Shown here piece by piece: positions 1-7,443 of a DNA stretch of 64,000 nucleotides. This stretch comes from JANMOK01 sp031415055 (GTDB lineage Bacteria > Pseudomonadota > Alphaproteobacteria > Rhodobacterales > Rhodobacteraceae), in assembly GCA_031415055.1 (NCBI GenBank), contig JANOQZ010000026.1:23833-87832 (forward strand), given 5' to 3'. Both the position numbers and the translations under genes were made by a program. Each line of letters opens with the position of its first letter. The stretch's first letter is position 1. The notes under the pieces are model-generated. The model was given only the letters and a program-made list of their open reading frames with translations, was not told where the DNA came from and made no database searches.

Positions 1-176
1 CCTCGTCGTATTTCTCACCCACATTGGGCCATTCAATTGCCATGGCGCTGATCAAGGGTGGGTCACAGCGGATGGGGCAGACCCTGAGTTTCCCGGTGTC
101 GCGTAGCGAAATCATCCGCGCCAAAGTGGTCGATCCGGTGTTTTTGGACAAAGAAGGAGCGCGGCAGAATGTCTGA
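1..176 (+). CDS. soxA: sarcosine oxidase alpha subunit, C-terminal end (partial)
   Basis: Only the last 57 codons are in the window; the reading frame is open from base 3 and ends with TGA at 174-176. The peptide ends with a run resembling the GcvT-like C-terminal domain of the heterotetrameric sarcosine oxidase alpha chain (LSFPVSR, then VVDPVFLDKEG). That enzyme oxidatively demethylates sarcosine to glycine, passing the methyl group to tetrahydrofolate. The stop overlaps the ATG of the next gene, which is recognisable as soxG, so the assignment rests on both the peptide and the context. The glycine made would feed the glycine cleavage operon found later in the window (inference). Confidence 0.8.
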   Translation, partial: SSYFSPTLGHSIAMALIKGGSQRMGQTLSFPVSRSEIIRAKVVDPVFLDKEGARQNV

Positions 177-699
177 CGCAATTCACATCGAATTGGTTGC
201 GCAAGGCATGGTGACGTTGCGGGGTGATCTGGCGTCAGCGTCTTTGGCCAAAGCAGTCAAAGCAGCGGTTGGTTGCACGGTGCCGGGGCAACGACAGGTT
301 CTCGTAGCGGGCGAAAACGTGGCGCTGTGGATGTCACCCGACGAGTTATTGTTGCTTGTTCGCCATGATAAAGCCGATGACGTCGTGGCGCATTTGGGGA
401 AATCAATGGCGGGCGAGCACCACCTAGCGGTCAATGTATCGGATGCCCGCGCGATGTTCCGCTTGCAAGGCCAAGGCGCCCGCGAGGTTTTGGCCAAGGG
501 TGCGCCGGTGGATTTGGCGCCCGGGCAGTTTGAACCCTGGGTAGTGCGCAGAACGCGCATTGGCTTGGTGGCGGCGGCGTTTTGGATGACCGAGGCTGAT
601 ACATTCGAGATCGTCTGCTTTCGTTCGGTGGCCGGTTACATGGAAGATTGGCTGCATCACGCGGCACGGAAAGACAGTTTGCCGGGTGTTTTCTCATAA
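169..699 (+). CDS. soxG: sarcosine oxidase gamma subunit
   Basis: A 176-residue protein with the features of the SoxG family: an early LRGDLAS segment, WMSPDELLLL near residue 45, a VNVSDARAMFRLQG stretch around residues 89-102, and a C-terminal RSVAGYMEDWL. SoxG is the smallest folate-side subunit of heterotetrameric sarcosine oxidase (soxBDAG) in the cytoplasm. Its ATG lies inside the last codons of soxA (8-base overlap), indicating translational coupling as last gene of the sox operon. The upstream AAGGAG is a good ribosome binding site. Confidence 0.85.
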   Translation: MSDAIHIELVAQGMVTLRGDLASASLAKAVKAAVGCTVPGQRQVLVAGENVALWMSPDELLLLVRHDKADDVVAHLGKSMAGEHHLAVNVSDARAMFRLQGQGAREVLAKGAPVDLAPGQFEPWVVRRTRIGLVAAAFWMTEADTFEIVCFRSVAGYMEDWLHHAARKDSLPGVFS

Positions 700-841
700 T
701 ACTGTCATTGCAATTATGCGAATCTATGAAGGCGCAGCCGAACGAAGGCAAAACTGGTAGCAATGCCGAGGAACCATTCGGGCTTCGCCGCATCGAAATC
801 TTGGTCCATGATGCTACCAGTCCCCGTCGGTAAATATATGC

Positions 842-887
842 GTTAGAGCTATTCCGACGATGACAGAATCGTCTGAATAGCTCTAAC
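842..887. repeat. intergenic hairpin
   Basis: GTTAGAGCTATTC and GAATAGCTCTAAC form 13-bp perfect arms. One mismatch and GACGAT/ATCGTC then extend the stem over a 6-base loop. No T-run follows on either side, so this is more likely an intergenic repeat or recombination scar than a terminator. The stretch 700-841 before it holds no convincing gene; the only small open frame (726-833, 35 codons) has no family resemblance. Confidence 0.6.
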
Positions 888-900
888 TTGTTAAATTTAC

Positions 901-944
901 GCATTTCTGGCGGCAAAACCGGTTCCCACTTTTGCCTGAAATGC
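901..944. repeat. imperfect intergenic palindrome of a type common in alphaproteobacteria
   Basis: GCATTTC...GAAATGC outer arms and GGCAAAA...TTTTGCC inner arms surround a CCGGTTCCCAC centre. Elements of this form (a ~45 bp palindrome with a CAAAACCG-TTCCCACTTTTG core) are scattered between genes in many alphaproteobacterial genomes. It abuts the truncated permease that follows, so it may mark the recombination point that removed the 5' part of that gene (inference). Confidence 0.55.
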
Positions 945-968
945 GCTAAAGCCGTATGGTTTGCTTAG

Positions 969-1424
969 GCTGCAGAATTTGGGTGGTGTGCGCTGATCGC
1001 TTTCTCGCTGAATTCGGGGGCCTATGCGACCGAGATTATCCGCGGCGCAGTGGAGACCACGCCAAAAGGCGAGATTGAGAGCGCGGTTTCGCTGGGCCTG
1101 TCGCCGCTGCAGGTGAATTGGCTGGTGCTGATCCCGTCTTCGCTGCGGCGAGCTTTGCCGCAGTATGGCAACGAAGTCGTGTTCATGTTGCATGGCTCGG
1201 TCGTGGCGTCGGTGATCACCATTCAAGATATTTTGGGCGCTGCCCGCACCATCAATGCGAAATACTATCTGGCTTACGAAGGGTTTTTGACGGCTGCGGT
1301 TCTATATATGATCATAACCTATGGCTTGATCCGGATATTCCGCTATCTGGAATTTCGCTATCTCAAGCATTTGAACATTCATGTCGCTGAGGCCGATATG
1401 CATCTGGCGCATGGCAGGATTTAG
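969..1424 (+). pseudogene. amino-acid ABC transporter permease (HisM/GlnP type), 5'-truncated remnant
   Basis: The frame is open from 969 (preceded by TAG at 966-968) to a TAG at 1422-1424. Homology is apparent from about 981. The peptide carries the cytoplasmic EAA-type loop of polar amino-acid permeases (LNSGAYATEIIRGAV, then GEIESAVSLGLSPLQ) and the usual C-terminal membrane segments ending in HLNIHVAEADMHLAHG. The family is normally about 220-240 residues with three more N-terminal helices. Those are absent: upstream sequence is an intergenic palindrome, with no start codon or binding site before the conserved loop. No partner ATPase or binding protein follows. A nonfunctional fragment is the best reading. 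A translation start at GTG 1050 is possible but would give a protein without most membrane helices. Confidence 0.7.
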
Positions 1425-1467
1425 TTTTTGTGCGGTGCACTATTTTGAAAACATGCCTAGGTGGGTG

Positions 1468-1499
1468 GTATGAGAAAGCGAGTTCGCTAACCCTCATAC
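1468..1499 (+). promoter_or_regulatory. hairpin in the leader of the 47-aa protein gene
   Basis: GTATGAG (1468-1474) pairs with CTCATAC (1493-1499), and AGCGA/TCGCT pairs inside as a second stem with a GT loop. It ends about 6 bases before the AGGAG ribosome binding site of the small gene at 1517. That position suits a leader structure affecting translation or RNA stability (inference). It also could be part of a small RNA. Confidence 0.4.
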
Positions 1500-1516
1500 G
1501 AAGTTAGGAGTGCATT

Positions 1517-1660
1517 ATGTATAACAATATCTTCAAAACGCTGAGTTACGACGAATATCAGGACATGGCCGCAACCGCGAAAACCGCGCATGCCAACAGC
1601 ATCGCAGCCCGCGCGTTTCGCGCCTTGGCGGCATTGATCGTGAAGCCAGTCCACGCCTGA
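1517..1660 (+). CDS. very small conserved-looking protein (47 aa)
   Basis: A 47-residue protein starting MYNNIFKTLSYDEY, with an Ala/Arg-rich helical second half (ARAFRALAALIVKPVHA). Support for it being real: AGGAG lies 7 bases upstream of the ATG, a structured leader precedes it, and a strong terminator follows within 30 bases. It is too short for most gene finders. The Arg/Ala-rich C-terminal helix recalls small DUF1127-like RNA-associated proteins of Rhodobacterales, but the defining motif is not clear, so function is not assigned. Confidence 0.6.
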   Translation: MYNNIFKTLSYDEYQDMAATAKTAHANSIAARAFRALAALIVKPVHA

Positions 1661-1686
1661 ACACAGGCCAGAATTCAAACGCTATC

Positions 1687-1716
1687 GGGTCGCCAATTTG
1701 GCGGCCCTTTTGTTTT
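1687..1716 (+). terminator. rho-independent terminator
   Basis: GGGTCGCCAA pairs with TTGGCGGCCC (one G-T wobble) over a short AT loop, followed by TTTTGTTTT. It sits directly after the 47-aa gene and before the rlmI-type gene. Confidence 0.8.
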
Positions 1717-1749
1717 GTAGTTTCCCGCGCGGCGCTGTAGAGGGGCTGC

Positions 1750-2949
1750 ATGAATGACCTTCCCATCATCCGCCTGACCCCGAAAACCAACGCTCGAGCC
1801 CTGCGCTGGGGTGCGCCTTGGGTGTATGCCGACGAAGTTGTAATGGATCGACGCACCAAGGGGATTACGGCGGGGACGATTGTTCTGCTGCAGGACAGCG
1901 AACGTCAAGACATCGGTTTGGCGGCGTTCAACGCTAATTCAAAGATCATCGCCCGGGTGTTGGAACGCGATGTTTCGGTTGCGATTGACCGGGCTTGGTT
2001 GAAGGCAAAGCTGCAGCGCGCGTTGGCTTTGCGGCAGGATTTGTTCGATACGCCGTTTTATCGATTGGTTCACGCCGAGGCGGATGGATTGCCAGGGGTG
2101 ATTGTCGACCGCTTTGGCGATGCGGCGGTTATCCAGCCGAATGCGGCTTGGGCGGAAGTGTTGCTGGCGGATTTGTGCGACGCTTTGGCCGAGGTGACGG
2201 GGGTTTCGACGGTCATCAAGAACGCAACCGGGCGATCCCGCGGGCTGGAAGGTTTGTCGGAAGAGACTTTAGTGCTGCGCGGCGATTTGGATGCGCCAAT
2301 TCAGGTGCCAATGAATGCGGCAACTTATCTGGCGGATGTGATCGACGGGCAAAAGACCGGGTTGTTTTATGACCAGCGGCCCAACCATGCTTTGGCGGCG
2401 AGGTTGGCCAAGGGCAAGACGATGTTGGACGTTTTTGCCCATGTTGGTGGGTTTGCCTTGGCGGCCTTGGCGGCCTTGGCGAATGGTGCGAATTCGGCCT
2501 TGGCGGTGGATTCCTCGGCTGCGGCACTGGATTTGGCCACGCAAGGGGCGAGGTTAACTGGGGTTGCGGGCAAGTTGTCCACACAGCGATCTGATGCATT
2601 CGATGCGATGACGGCATTGGCGGCGGATAACCGCAAATTCGGCGTGGTGGTATGCGATCCACCGGCTTTTGCGCCCAACAAGGCGGCGCTGGAAGCCGGT
2701 TTGCGGGCCTATGAACGGGTCGCGCGGATGGGGGCGGCTTTGACGGACAAGGATGGGTATTTGGTGCTGTGTTCGTGTTCGCATGCGGCGGATTTGAGCA
2801 AGTTTCGCGACGCCTGTTTGCGCGGTATTGGTAAGGCCGGGCGCAAGGCGCAGATCGTGGCGACCGGTGCTGCAGGGCCGGACCATCCGACGCATCCGTA
2901 TCTGGCGGAATCTTCCTATCTTAAAGCGCTGTTTTTGCGGTTGGATTGA
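1750..2949 (+). CDS. rlmI: class I rRNA methyltransferase, RlmI/RlmK type
   Basis: A 399-residue protein with the domain order of RlmI. An N-terminal PUA-like RNA-binding region covers about residues 1-75, then an EEHD-like middle (QDLFDTPFYRLVHAEADGLPG), then a Rossmann methyltransferase fold. Visible motifs are the S-adenosylmethionine-binding MLDVFAHVGGFAL near residue 222, CDPPAF near 301 and CSCS near 340. RlmI methylates a cytosine (C1962, E. coli numbering) of 23S rRNA. The assignment is to family level; target base specificity is inferred. Its stop overlaps the start of the PIN protein, so the two are likely co-transcribed. Confidence 0.85.
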   Translation: MNDLPIIRLTPKTNARALRWGAPWVYADEVVMDRRTKGITAGTIVLLQDSERQDIGLAAFNANSKIIARVLERDVSVAIDRAWLKAKLQRALALRQDLFDTPFYRLVHAEADGLPGVIVDRFGDAAVIQPNAAWAEVLLADLCDALAEVTGVSTVIKNATGRSRGLEGLSEETLVLRGDLDAPIQVPMNAATYLADVIDGQKTGLFYDQRPNHALAARLAKGKTMLDVFAHVGGFALAALAALANGANSALAVDSSAAALDLATQGARLTGVAGKLSTQRSDAFDAMTALAADNRKFGVVVCDPPAFAPNKAALEAGLRAYERVARMGAALTDKDGYLVLCSCSHAADLSKFRDACLRGIGKAGRKAQIVATGAAGPDHPTHPYLAESSYLKALFLRLD

Positions 2950-3494
2950 TGCGAGTTCTGCTGGACGCCTGCGTTTTATTCCCGACGGTGATGCGGGAAG
3001 TTTTGTTGGCGGCGGCGGCGGCAGGGGCTTTCCAGCCCTTATGGTCGGAGCGGATATTGGAAGAATGGGCGCGGGCGACGCGTAAGTTGCCGCTGGGGTC
3101 TGAGGCGATTGCGCGGGGCGAGATTGCTTTGATAATGGCCGATTGGCCCGTAGCGTTAGTTGAATTTGACCCGGAAATGCTGGGGAAAATACATCTTCCC
3201 GACCCCGATGACTCCCATGTTTTGGCGGCGGCGATTGCGGGGAAGGCGGATGTTTTGCTGACGTTGAATCGGCGCGATTTTCCGACCCGCATTTTGGCTG
3301 GGCACAACATTCTGCGTCGCGATCCTGACGCAGTCTTGTGCGAATTTGCGGCCGAAAAACCTGAAGCAATGCGTCAGGTTGTGGCAAAAGTTATCGCCCG
3401 CGCCGAAAGGGCCTCGGGTCGTCCGCAACCAATCCGCCCGCTTTTGAAGCGGGCGGGGATGCCGAGACTGGGTCGGTTGTTGGCGAAGGCTTAA
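2949..3494 (+). CDS. PIN-domain protein
   Basis: A 181-residue protein starting MRVLLDACVLFP, with the first conserved acidic residue at position 6. A central acidic cluster (LPDPDDSHVLAAAI, roughly residues 82-95) and a later DVLLTLNRRDFP are typical of PIN-fold ribonucleases that bind Mg2+. The ATG (2949) overlaps the rlmI stop as TGATG, so translation is coupled. It has no adjacent antitoxin gene, so it looks like the chromosomal stand-alone PIN type rather than a VapC toxin of a TA pair (inference). It converges on and overlaps by 4 bases the GYD gene. Confidence 0.75.
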   Translation: MRVLLDACVLFPTVMREVLLAAAAAGAFQPLWSERILEEWARATRKLPLGSEAIARGEIALIMADWPVALVEFDPEMLGKIHLPDPDDSHVLAAAIAGKADVLLTLNRRDFPTRILAGHNILRRDPDAVLCEFAAEKPEAMRQVVAKVIARAERASGRPQPIRPLLKRAGMPRLGRLLAKA

Positions 3495-3781
3495 AGTGCG
3501 CCGATGATCTTGCGGTAATCGGCTTCGGCGAAGGCTTTCATCGAGGTGGTGCGGACATTGCCGCCCATGCCCAGCATCAGAGTGAATTTCGCCATGGTAT
3601 CGTCATCGGGGCCGTCCATGATCACCACGAAATCGTGGCTGCCCATGGTCAAGTAAAATTCGTTGATCGTGCAGCCCAGTTTTTTCGCCAGTGCCTTGGC
3701 CGCGTCCAACCGCGTCGGGCTGTCTTTGACGCTTTTGATTCCCTGATCGGTCCAATTGCATAGCGCAATATATTTAGCCAT
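3491..3781 (-). CDS. GYD domain-containing protein
   Basis: A 96-residue cytoplasmic protein with the GYD-family pattern: MAKYIALCNWTDQGIKSVKD at the start, a central EFYLTMGSHDFVVIMDGPDD, and a C-terminal TSMKAFAEADYRKII. The fold is a small ferredoxin-like alpha/beta barrel monomer. No biochemical role is established for the family. It is transcribed against the PIN gene with overlapping 3' ends and appears to be a single-gene unit. Confidence 0.8.
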   Translation of the reverse strand: MAKYIALCNWTDQGIKSVKDSPTRLDAAKALAKKLGCTINEFYLTMGSHDFVVIMDGPDDDTMAKFTLMLGMGGNVRTTSMKAFAEADYRKIIGAL

Positions 3782-3872
3782 TTTGGTCCCCTATTGGAAT
3801 TGATCGCAGACGTTGATCGTCGGCGTTGGTCAGTAAGAACAGGATAGCACAGAATAATCTCGCGTGGGGAAA

Positions 3873-4565
3873 TTACCTTGAACCCGGCGGTTTCCAACTG
3901 CTTGCCAATTGCTTGATCGCCGCGACCCGTTCGACGGTTTTGGGATGGCTGAGCAACCAGACCGGCGGTTCGCCGCGTTGGCCGGTCAATCCGGCGATTT
4001 TCTGCAGCAGGCTGATCTGTGGGGCGATGCCGATCCCCGATTTCACCAATACCGCCGCTGCCCAAGCGTCGGCTTCGTATTCATCTTGCCGCGACAGCCG
4101 GGCGGATAGCATTTGCGTCAGGAAATTGGCCAGATAGACGCCGAGACCGGGAATGAACCGGCCCAAAACCATCATCAGGGCCACCCGAATAGCGTTTTGA
4201 CCAGAAAAGTCGATCATCCGCCGCCGCGCATGGCCTAGCGCCACATGGCCCAGTTCGTGGGCGATGACGCTGGCGATTTCAGCGGCGGTAACCTTGCCTG
4301 CGTGATATGCTTGAAAGAACCCGCGGGTGATGAATATTCGCCCGTCAGGGGCCGCCAGACCATTGACCTGGTCCACTTCGTAGACATACACAGCTAAGTT
4401 TTTCAGATTCAAAGTTTTAGCCAGTTGCGATGTCAGTTTTAGAATGGGTGCATCAGCCAAAAGCGTTGAACGCGCGTCGAGTTCGCGTCCAGTGCGCCAA
4501 GCCGAGATCATATACATGATAAGACCGGCTAGAATGGCGATGAGTATGGGCGTCAGGCGCAGCAT
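3873..4565 (-). CDS. M48-family zinc metalloprotease
   Basis: A 230-residue protein. Residues about 5-22 form an N-terminal membrane anchor. The HExxH zinc motif is HELGH at 103-107, and the third zinc ligand lies in DEYEADAWA near 161-169. A second hydrophobic stretch is near 125-150. This matches peptidase family M48 (HtpX/Oma1/LoiP-like) and is somewhat shorter than HtpX. It probably acts in membrane or envelope protein quality control. Substrates cannot be inferred. Confidence 0.85.
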   Translation of the reverse strand: MLRLTPILIAILAGLIMYMISAWRTGRELDARSTLLADAPILKLTSQLAKTLNLKNLAVYVYEVDQVNGLAAPDGRIFITRGFFQAYHAGKVTAAEIASVIAHELGHVALGHARRRMIDFSGQNAIRVALMMVLGRFIPGLGVYLANFLTQMLSARLSRQDEYEADAWAAAVLVKSGIGIAPQISLLQKIAGLTGQRGEPPVWLLSHPKTVERVAAIKQLASSWKPPGSR

Positions 4566-4609
4566 GGTTCCCCCGGTTGGTTCCGGTTATTTAGGTGTTG
4601 CGCGGGAAT

Positions 4610-4780
4610 TTACACTAGTCCGGCCCAATCGGCGGCGATTGTCACCACCAATGCTGCCAATGCAATGGCGATAGCATGTGTAGCGCCGTATTGTAATTTG
4701 TCGGGCAGGTTGCCGCCGCGTGCCTGCGCGCGCCACCAGCCGATGATGAATCCGACGACAAAGGCGATAGGTAGAATCAT
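4610..4780 (-). CDS. small membrane protein (56 aa)
   Basis: A short gene with an ATG at 4780 that overlaps the TGA of the upstream lipoprotein gene (ATGA). The peptide starts MILPIAFVVGFIIGWWRAQA, a first transmembrane helix followed by a basic loop (RGGNLPDKLQYG). A second hydrophobic helix (AIAIALAALVVTIAA) follows, then DWAGLV. The overlap, the clean two-helix topology and the lack of any competing frame support it as a real gene, third in the operon after the GNAT and DUF2927 genes. Function unknown. Confidence 0.7.
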   Translation of the reverse strand: MILPIAFVVGFIIGWWRAQARGGNLPDKLQYGATHAIAIALAALVVTIAADWAGLV

Positions 4781-6129
4781 CGGGCACTCTCTGCTTTGCC
4801 TGCCAAACCGGCGATTTGGCGTTGGGCGTCTGCTATCGCTTTGGGCGAGGATCCGAAAGCATATTGCGCCCAGTGCAACGATTCAGCGCGGGCGGATTTC
4901 GCTTCTTCAGTGCGTCCAAGGCGCAACAACGCTTCGGCGCGAACGGCTTGCAGGCCGGAAACGAGGGTAGCGTTTTCGGCGCGGCGGGAATCGTTCAAAT
5001 GTCGATCCGCGATTTGCAGCGCCGTAGCAAATTGCCCAAGCGACAGGGCGATGACGCTGACATGCAGACCGGCATGGGCGGACCGCACGGGGTCTCCGAC
5101 GGCAAGGGATACGGCATAGGCCTCGAAAAACAGTTTCGCCGCTTGGTCCGGGTGGTCCTTCAGCAGCAACCTCCCCAAGGCCAGATCGGACAGCGCCAAG
5201 CGGTGGTCTTGCGGCAGGATGTTGCGGGCGATGTCCACCGCGCGGGCACCTTGCGATTGGCGGGCACTGTCATTTGAATTACGGGTCAACGCCCCCTCGA
5301 TGGCGCGTTTCCAGCCTTCGGGTTCCTGGCCGCGTGGTGCTGGCGCAATGCCGGAACCAGCGGGATTCACATCGGCCAAAATGCCGGGAATGAGGGCGGC
5401 AACTTGCGGGCGGCCCATGCCGGTAGTGAGGGCTGGGGAATAGAGCGCACGCAGGATTGTCATGTCAAAAGCCGTAAGAATTGAATGCATATTATCGTCG
5501 TTGAACACCGAATCCGGCAAGCGATACAGGTCATTCACGGGCCCAAGAGATTGGGCGATTTCTTCGTGGAAACAATCCCTTACCTCTTGCGGGGCGATGC
5601 CTGCGGGAATGAAGACGCTGCTGTGGTTTATGTTTGTCTGACGCGACCATTTTGGCCGATTAACGCGCGAAAGTCCGGTGTATTCGGACCAGCTTTTGAC
5701 CCCCGGGGCGAGAAAACATGCGGCTCCCGGCACCGCGCGTTGCAGGCCGCTGGGGGGGACCATCTCGATGAACAAATTGGCTTGGGCTTCGTCATTGGTT
5801 GGCGCGATGTCGATGCCAGCTTCGTTGCGGATGCGGGCGAGCAAGTATTCGAGATCGGCGGAACTGCGGTGCAAGGTGTTGGAGCGGATGTAGACGCGAA
5901 CGGGCGTTTCGTAACGCAAGAGTATAGGCACATCCTGGCCGCTTTCCAGTTGGAACACGAGGTCCAAGAAATCGGCGGCGATTGTGGCGTTGGAGCGGGC
6001 GATGCCGCGCGGCAGGCTTTGCGGGGCGAAGCCTTGGATGACGGCAGTGCTGGAGGGCAATTCAGGTGCAAGCGCCGGGGCGCAGGCGGTGAGGGCGACT
6101 GCCAAGAAGACGGCGAAGCGTGCGGTCAC
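4777..6129 (-). CDS. DUF2927 family lipoprotein with TPR-like C-terminus
   Basis: A 450-residue secreted protein. The N-terminus is a lipoprotein signal with lipobox LTAC (Cys16), so it is probably anchored in the envelope. The middle (to about residue 240) is the DUF2927 domain, including a conserved HEEIAQSLGPVNDLYRLPDS segment that looks metalloprotease-like. The C-terminal third has helical TPR-like repeats (LGRLLLKDHPDQAAKLFFEA, then ALRLGRTEEAK). The start is GTG at 6129, overlapping the upstream GNAT stop as GTGA. Function is not established; it is common in Rhodobacterales. Confidence 0.75.
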   Translation of the reverse strand: MTARFAVFLAVALTACAPALAPELPSSTAVIQGFAPQSLPRGIARSNATIAADFLDLVFQLESGQDVPILLRYETPVRVYIRSNTLHRSSADLEYLLARIRNEAGIDIAPTNDEAQANLFIEMVPPSGLQRAVPGAACFLAPGVKSWSEYTGLSRVNRPKWSRQTNINHSSVFIPAGIAPQEVRDCFHEEIAQSLGPVNDLYRLPDSVFNDDNMHSILTAFDMTILRALYSPALTTGMGRPQVAALIPGILADVNPAGSGIAPAPRGQEPEGWKRAIEGALTRNSNDSARQSQGARAVDIARNILPQDHRLALSDLALGRLLLKDHPDQAAKLFFEAYAVSLAVGDPVRSAHAGLHVSVIALSLGQFATALQIADRHLNDSRRAENATLVSGLQAVRAEALLRLGRTEEAKSARAESLHWAQYAFGSSPKAIADAQRQIAGLAGKAESAR

Positions 6130-6563
6130 CGGACATACTCGACAAATTCCGACTTTTTCGCCAGCCGGTCATACAGGCGGCGCGCCGTCGAGTTGGTTTC
6201 TGCGGTGAACCACCAGATTTGCGGGCAGTTTTGCGCATCAGCCGCTTGATATACCGCCTCGATCAGGGCGCGACCAGCCCCGGTTCCGCGCAGTTCGGGG
6301 CGCACATATAGGTCGTTGAGGTAGCATTTATCTTCCAACTCCCAAAACGAGCGATGGAACAGGAAGTTGGCAAGGCCGACGGGGTTGCCGTCTACTTCAG
6401 CCAGAAACGCGTGCATTTTTTCGGTTGGGTCCATGATGCGGGCCCAGGAAATATCATACATTTCTTGCGGTTTTTCGGTAAAGTAAAACGCGAGGTAATC
6501 TTTCCAAAGCGCTGACCATGCAGGGAAATCACTGGCATTGACGGGGCGGACAGTGGTGACCAT
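6126..6563 (-). CDS. GNAT-family N-acetyltransferase
   Basis: A 145-residue protein starting MVTTVRPVNASDFPAW. The acetyl-CoA pyrophosphate-binding motif A is LYVRPELRGTGAGRALIEAV near residues 91-110, and the C-terminal WWFTAETNSTARRLYDRL is the usual GNAT motif B region. It resembles the YhdJ/PhnO-type single-domain acetyltransferases. The start chosen is ATG 6563; a longer frame upstream has no homology. It is the first gene of a three-gene, overlapping operon with the lipoprotein and small membrane protein. The substrate is not predictable. Confidence 0.8.
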   Translation of the reverse strand: MVTTVRPVNASDFPAWSALWKDYLAFYFTEKPQEMYDISWARIMDPTEKMHAFLAEVDGNPVGLANFLFHRSFWELEDKCYLNDLYVRPELRGTGAGRALIEAVYQAADAQNCPQIWWFTAETNSTARRLYDRLAKKSEFVEYVR

Positions 6564-6898
6564 TGCGGGGCCTTTCGGTGTATTGCAAAGGCCAAAGAGC
6601 ACGTCCGACCTGCCGAGAGCAACCACTGTTCGCGCAATTTTTGGTCATCGCGCAGAAACCGGGGTGCTGACAAATAATCGACGGAAAAGACGTTCACAAT
6701 TTCGCCAGCTTTTTGCTCTATAGGGTTTCGCGCCGGACTGAGGGCTGGAATTCACGCGATAGTGCCAATCTTGCGCGTGACAATGCTAGCGACTCGCTGT
6801 ATCTGGCGGCAGATAATGAGGCGGGGCGCTAAATGACGCTGGCCAACGAGCAGACAGGCAACCAGACAGCCCCCCAAAAGACTTGGGTTGGAGTAGCA

Positions 6899-7321
6899 AT
6901 GAAGGCCGAAACCATTCTCGATTCCGATTACCGACCAGCAGACGACGAACCGTTCATGAATGGGCGGCAGTTGGAATATTTCCGCAACAAACTGGTGGCG
7001 TGGAAACATTCGATCCTTGAGGAAAGCCGCGGCACGATTGAGGATATGCAGGAAGGCACCCGCAATATTCCCGATGTGGCGGATCGCGCATCCGAGGAAA
7101 CCGACCGCGCCTTGGAACTGCGCACGCGCGATAGGCAACGCAAGGTGATTTCCAAAATCGACTCGGCTTTGCGACGGATCGAAGAAGGTTCGTACGGGTA
7201 TTGCGATGAAACCGGCGAGCCAATTTCGCTGAAACGGTTGGACGCGCGTCCGATTGCGACTTTGAGTTTGGAAGCGCAGGAACGCCACGAGCGCAAGGAA
7301 AAGGTCCACCGTGACGAATGA
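6899..7321 (+). CDS. dksA: DksA/TraR-family RNA polymerase-binding factor with degenerate zinc finger
   Basis: A 140-residue protein that binds the RNA polymerase secondary channel to modulate rRNA and stress promoters together with ppGpp. Start ATG 6899 gives the family-typical MKAETILDSDYRP opening. The long coiled coil carries the DRASEETDRALELRTRDRQR segment near residues 62-81 with the two tip acidic residues. The usual C4 zinc finger is reduced to a single Cys (YGYCDETGEPISLKRLDARP), as in other Rhodobacterales DksA proteins. About 335 bases upstream (6564-6898) hold no gene and should contain its promoter. A terminator follows directly. Confidence 0.9.
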   Translation: MKAETILDSDYRPADDEPFMNGRQLEYFRNKLVAWKHSILEESRGTIEDMQEGTRNIPDVADRASEETDRALELRTRDRQRKVISKIDSALRRIEEGSYGYCDETGEPISLKRLDARPIATLSLEAQERHERKEKVHRDE

Positions 7322-7343
7322 GTGCGCAGATTTGAACGAGGTA

Positions 7344-7370
7344 AGCCGGGGCTATGCTCCGGCTTTTTTG
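7344..7370 (+). terminator. rho-independent terminator of dksA
   Basis: AGCCGGGGC pairs with GCTCCGGCT (imperfect centre) around a TAT loop, followed by TTTTTTG. It begins 23 bases after the dksA stop. Confidence 0.85.
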
Positions 7371-7443
7371 TTTTCACCAAATCTTGTGCTTGCTGCGTAA
7401 GCTTTATCATAGTCATAGTGTTGCGCCCAAGCTCGGGTTTTTC

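Noticed and set aside
3001..3110. PIN protein as a VapC toxin
   Set aside because: No antitoxin gene upstream; the start overlaps rlmI, so the pairing expected for VapBC is absent.
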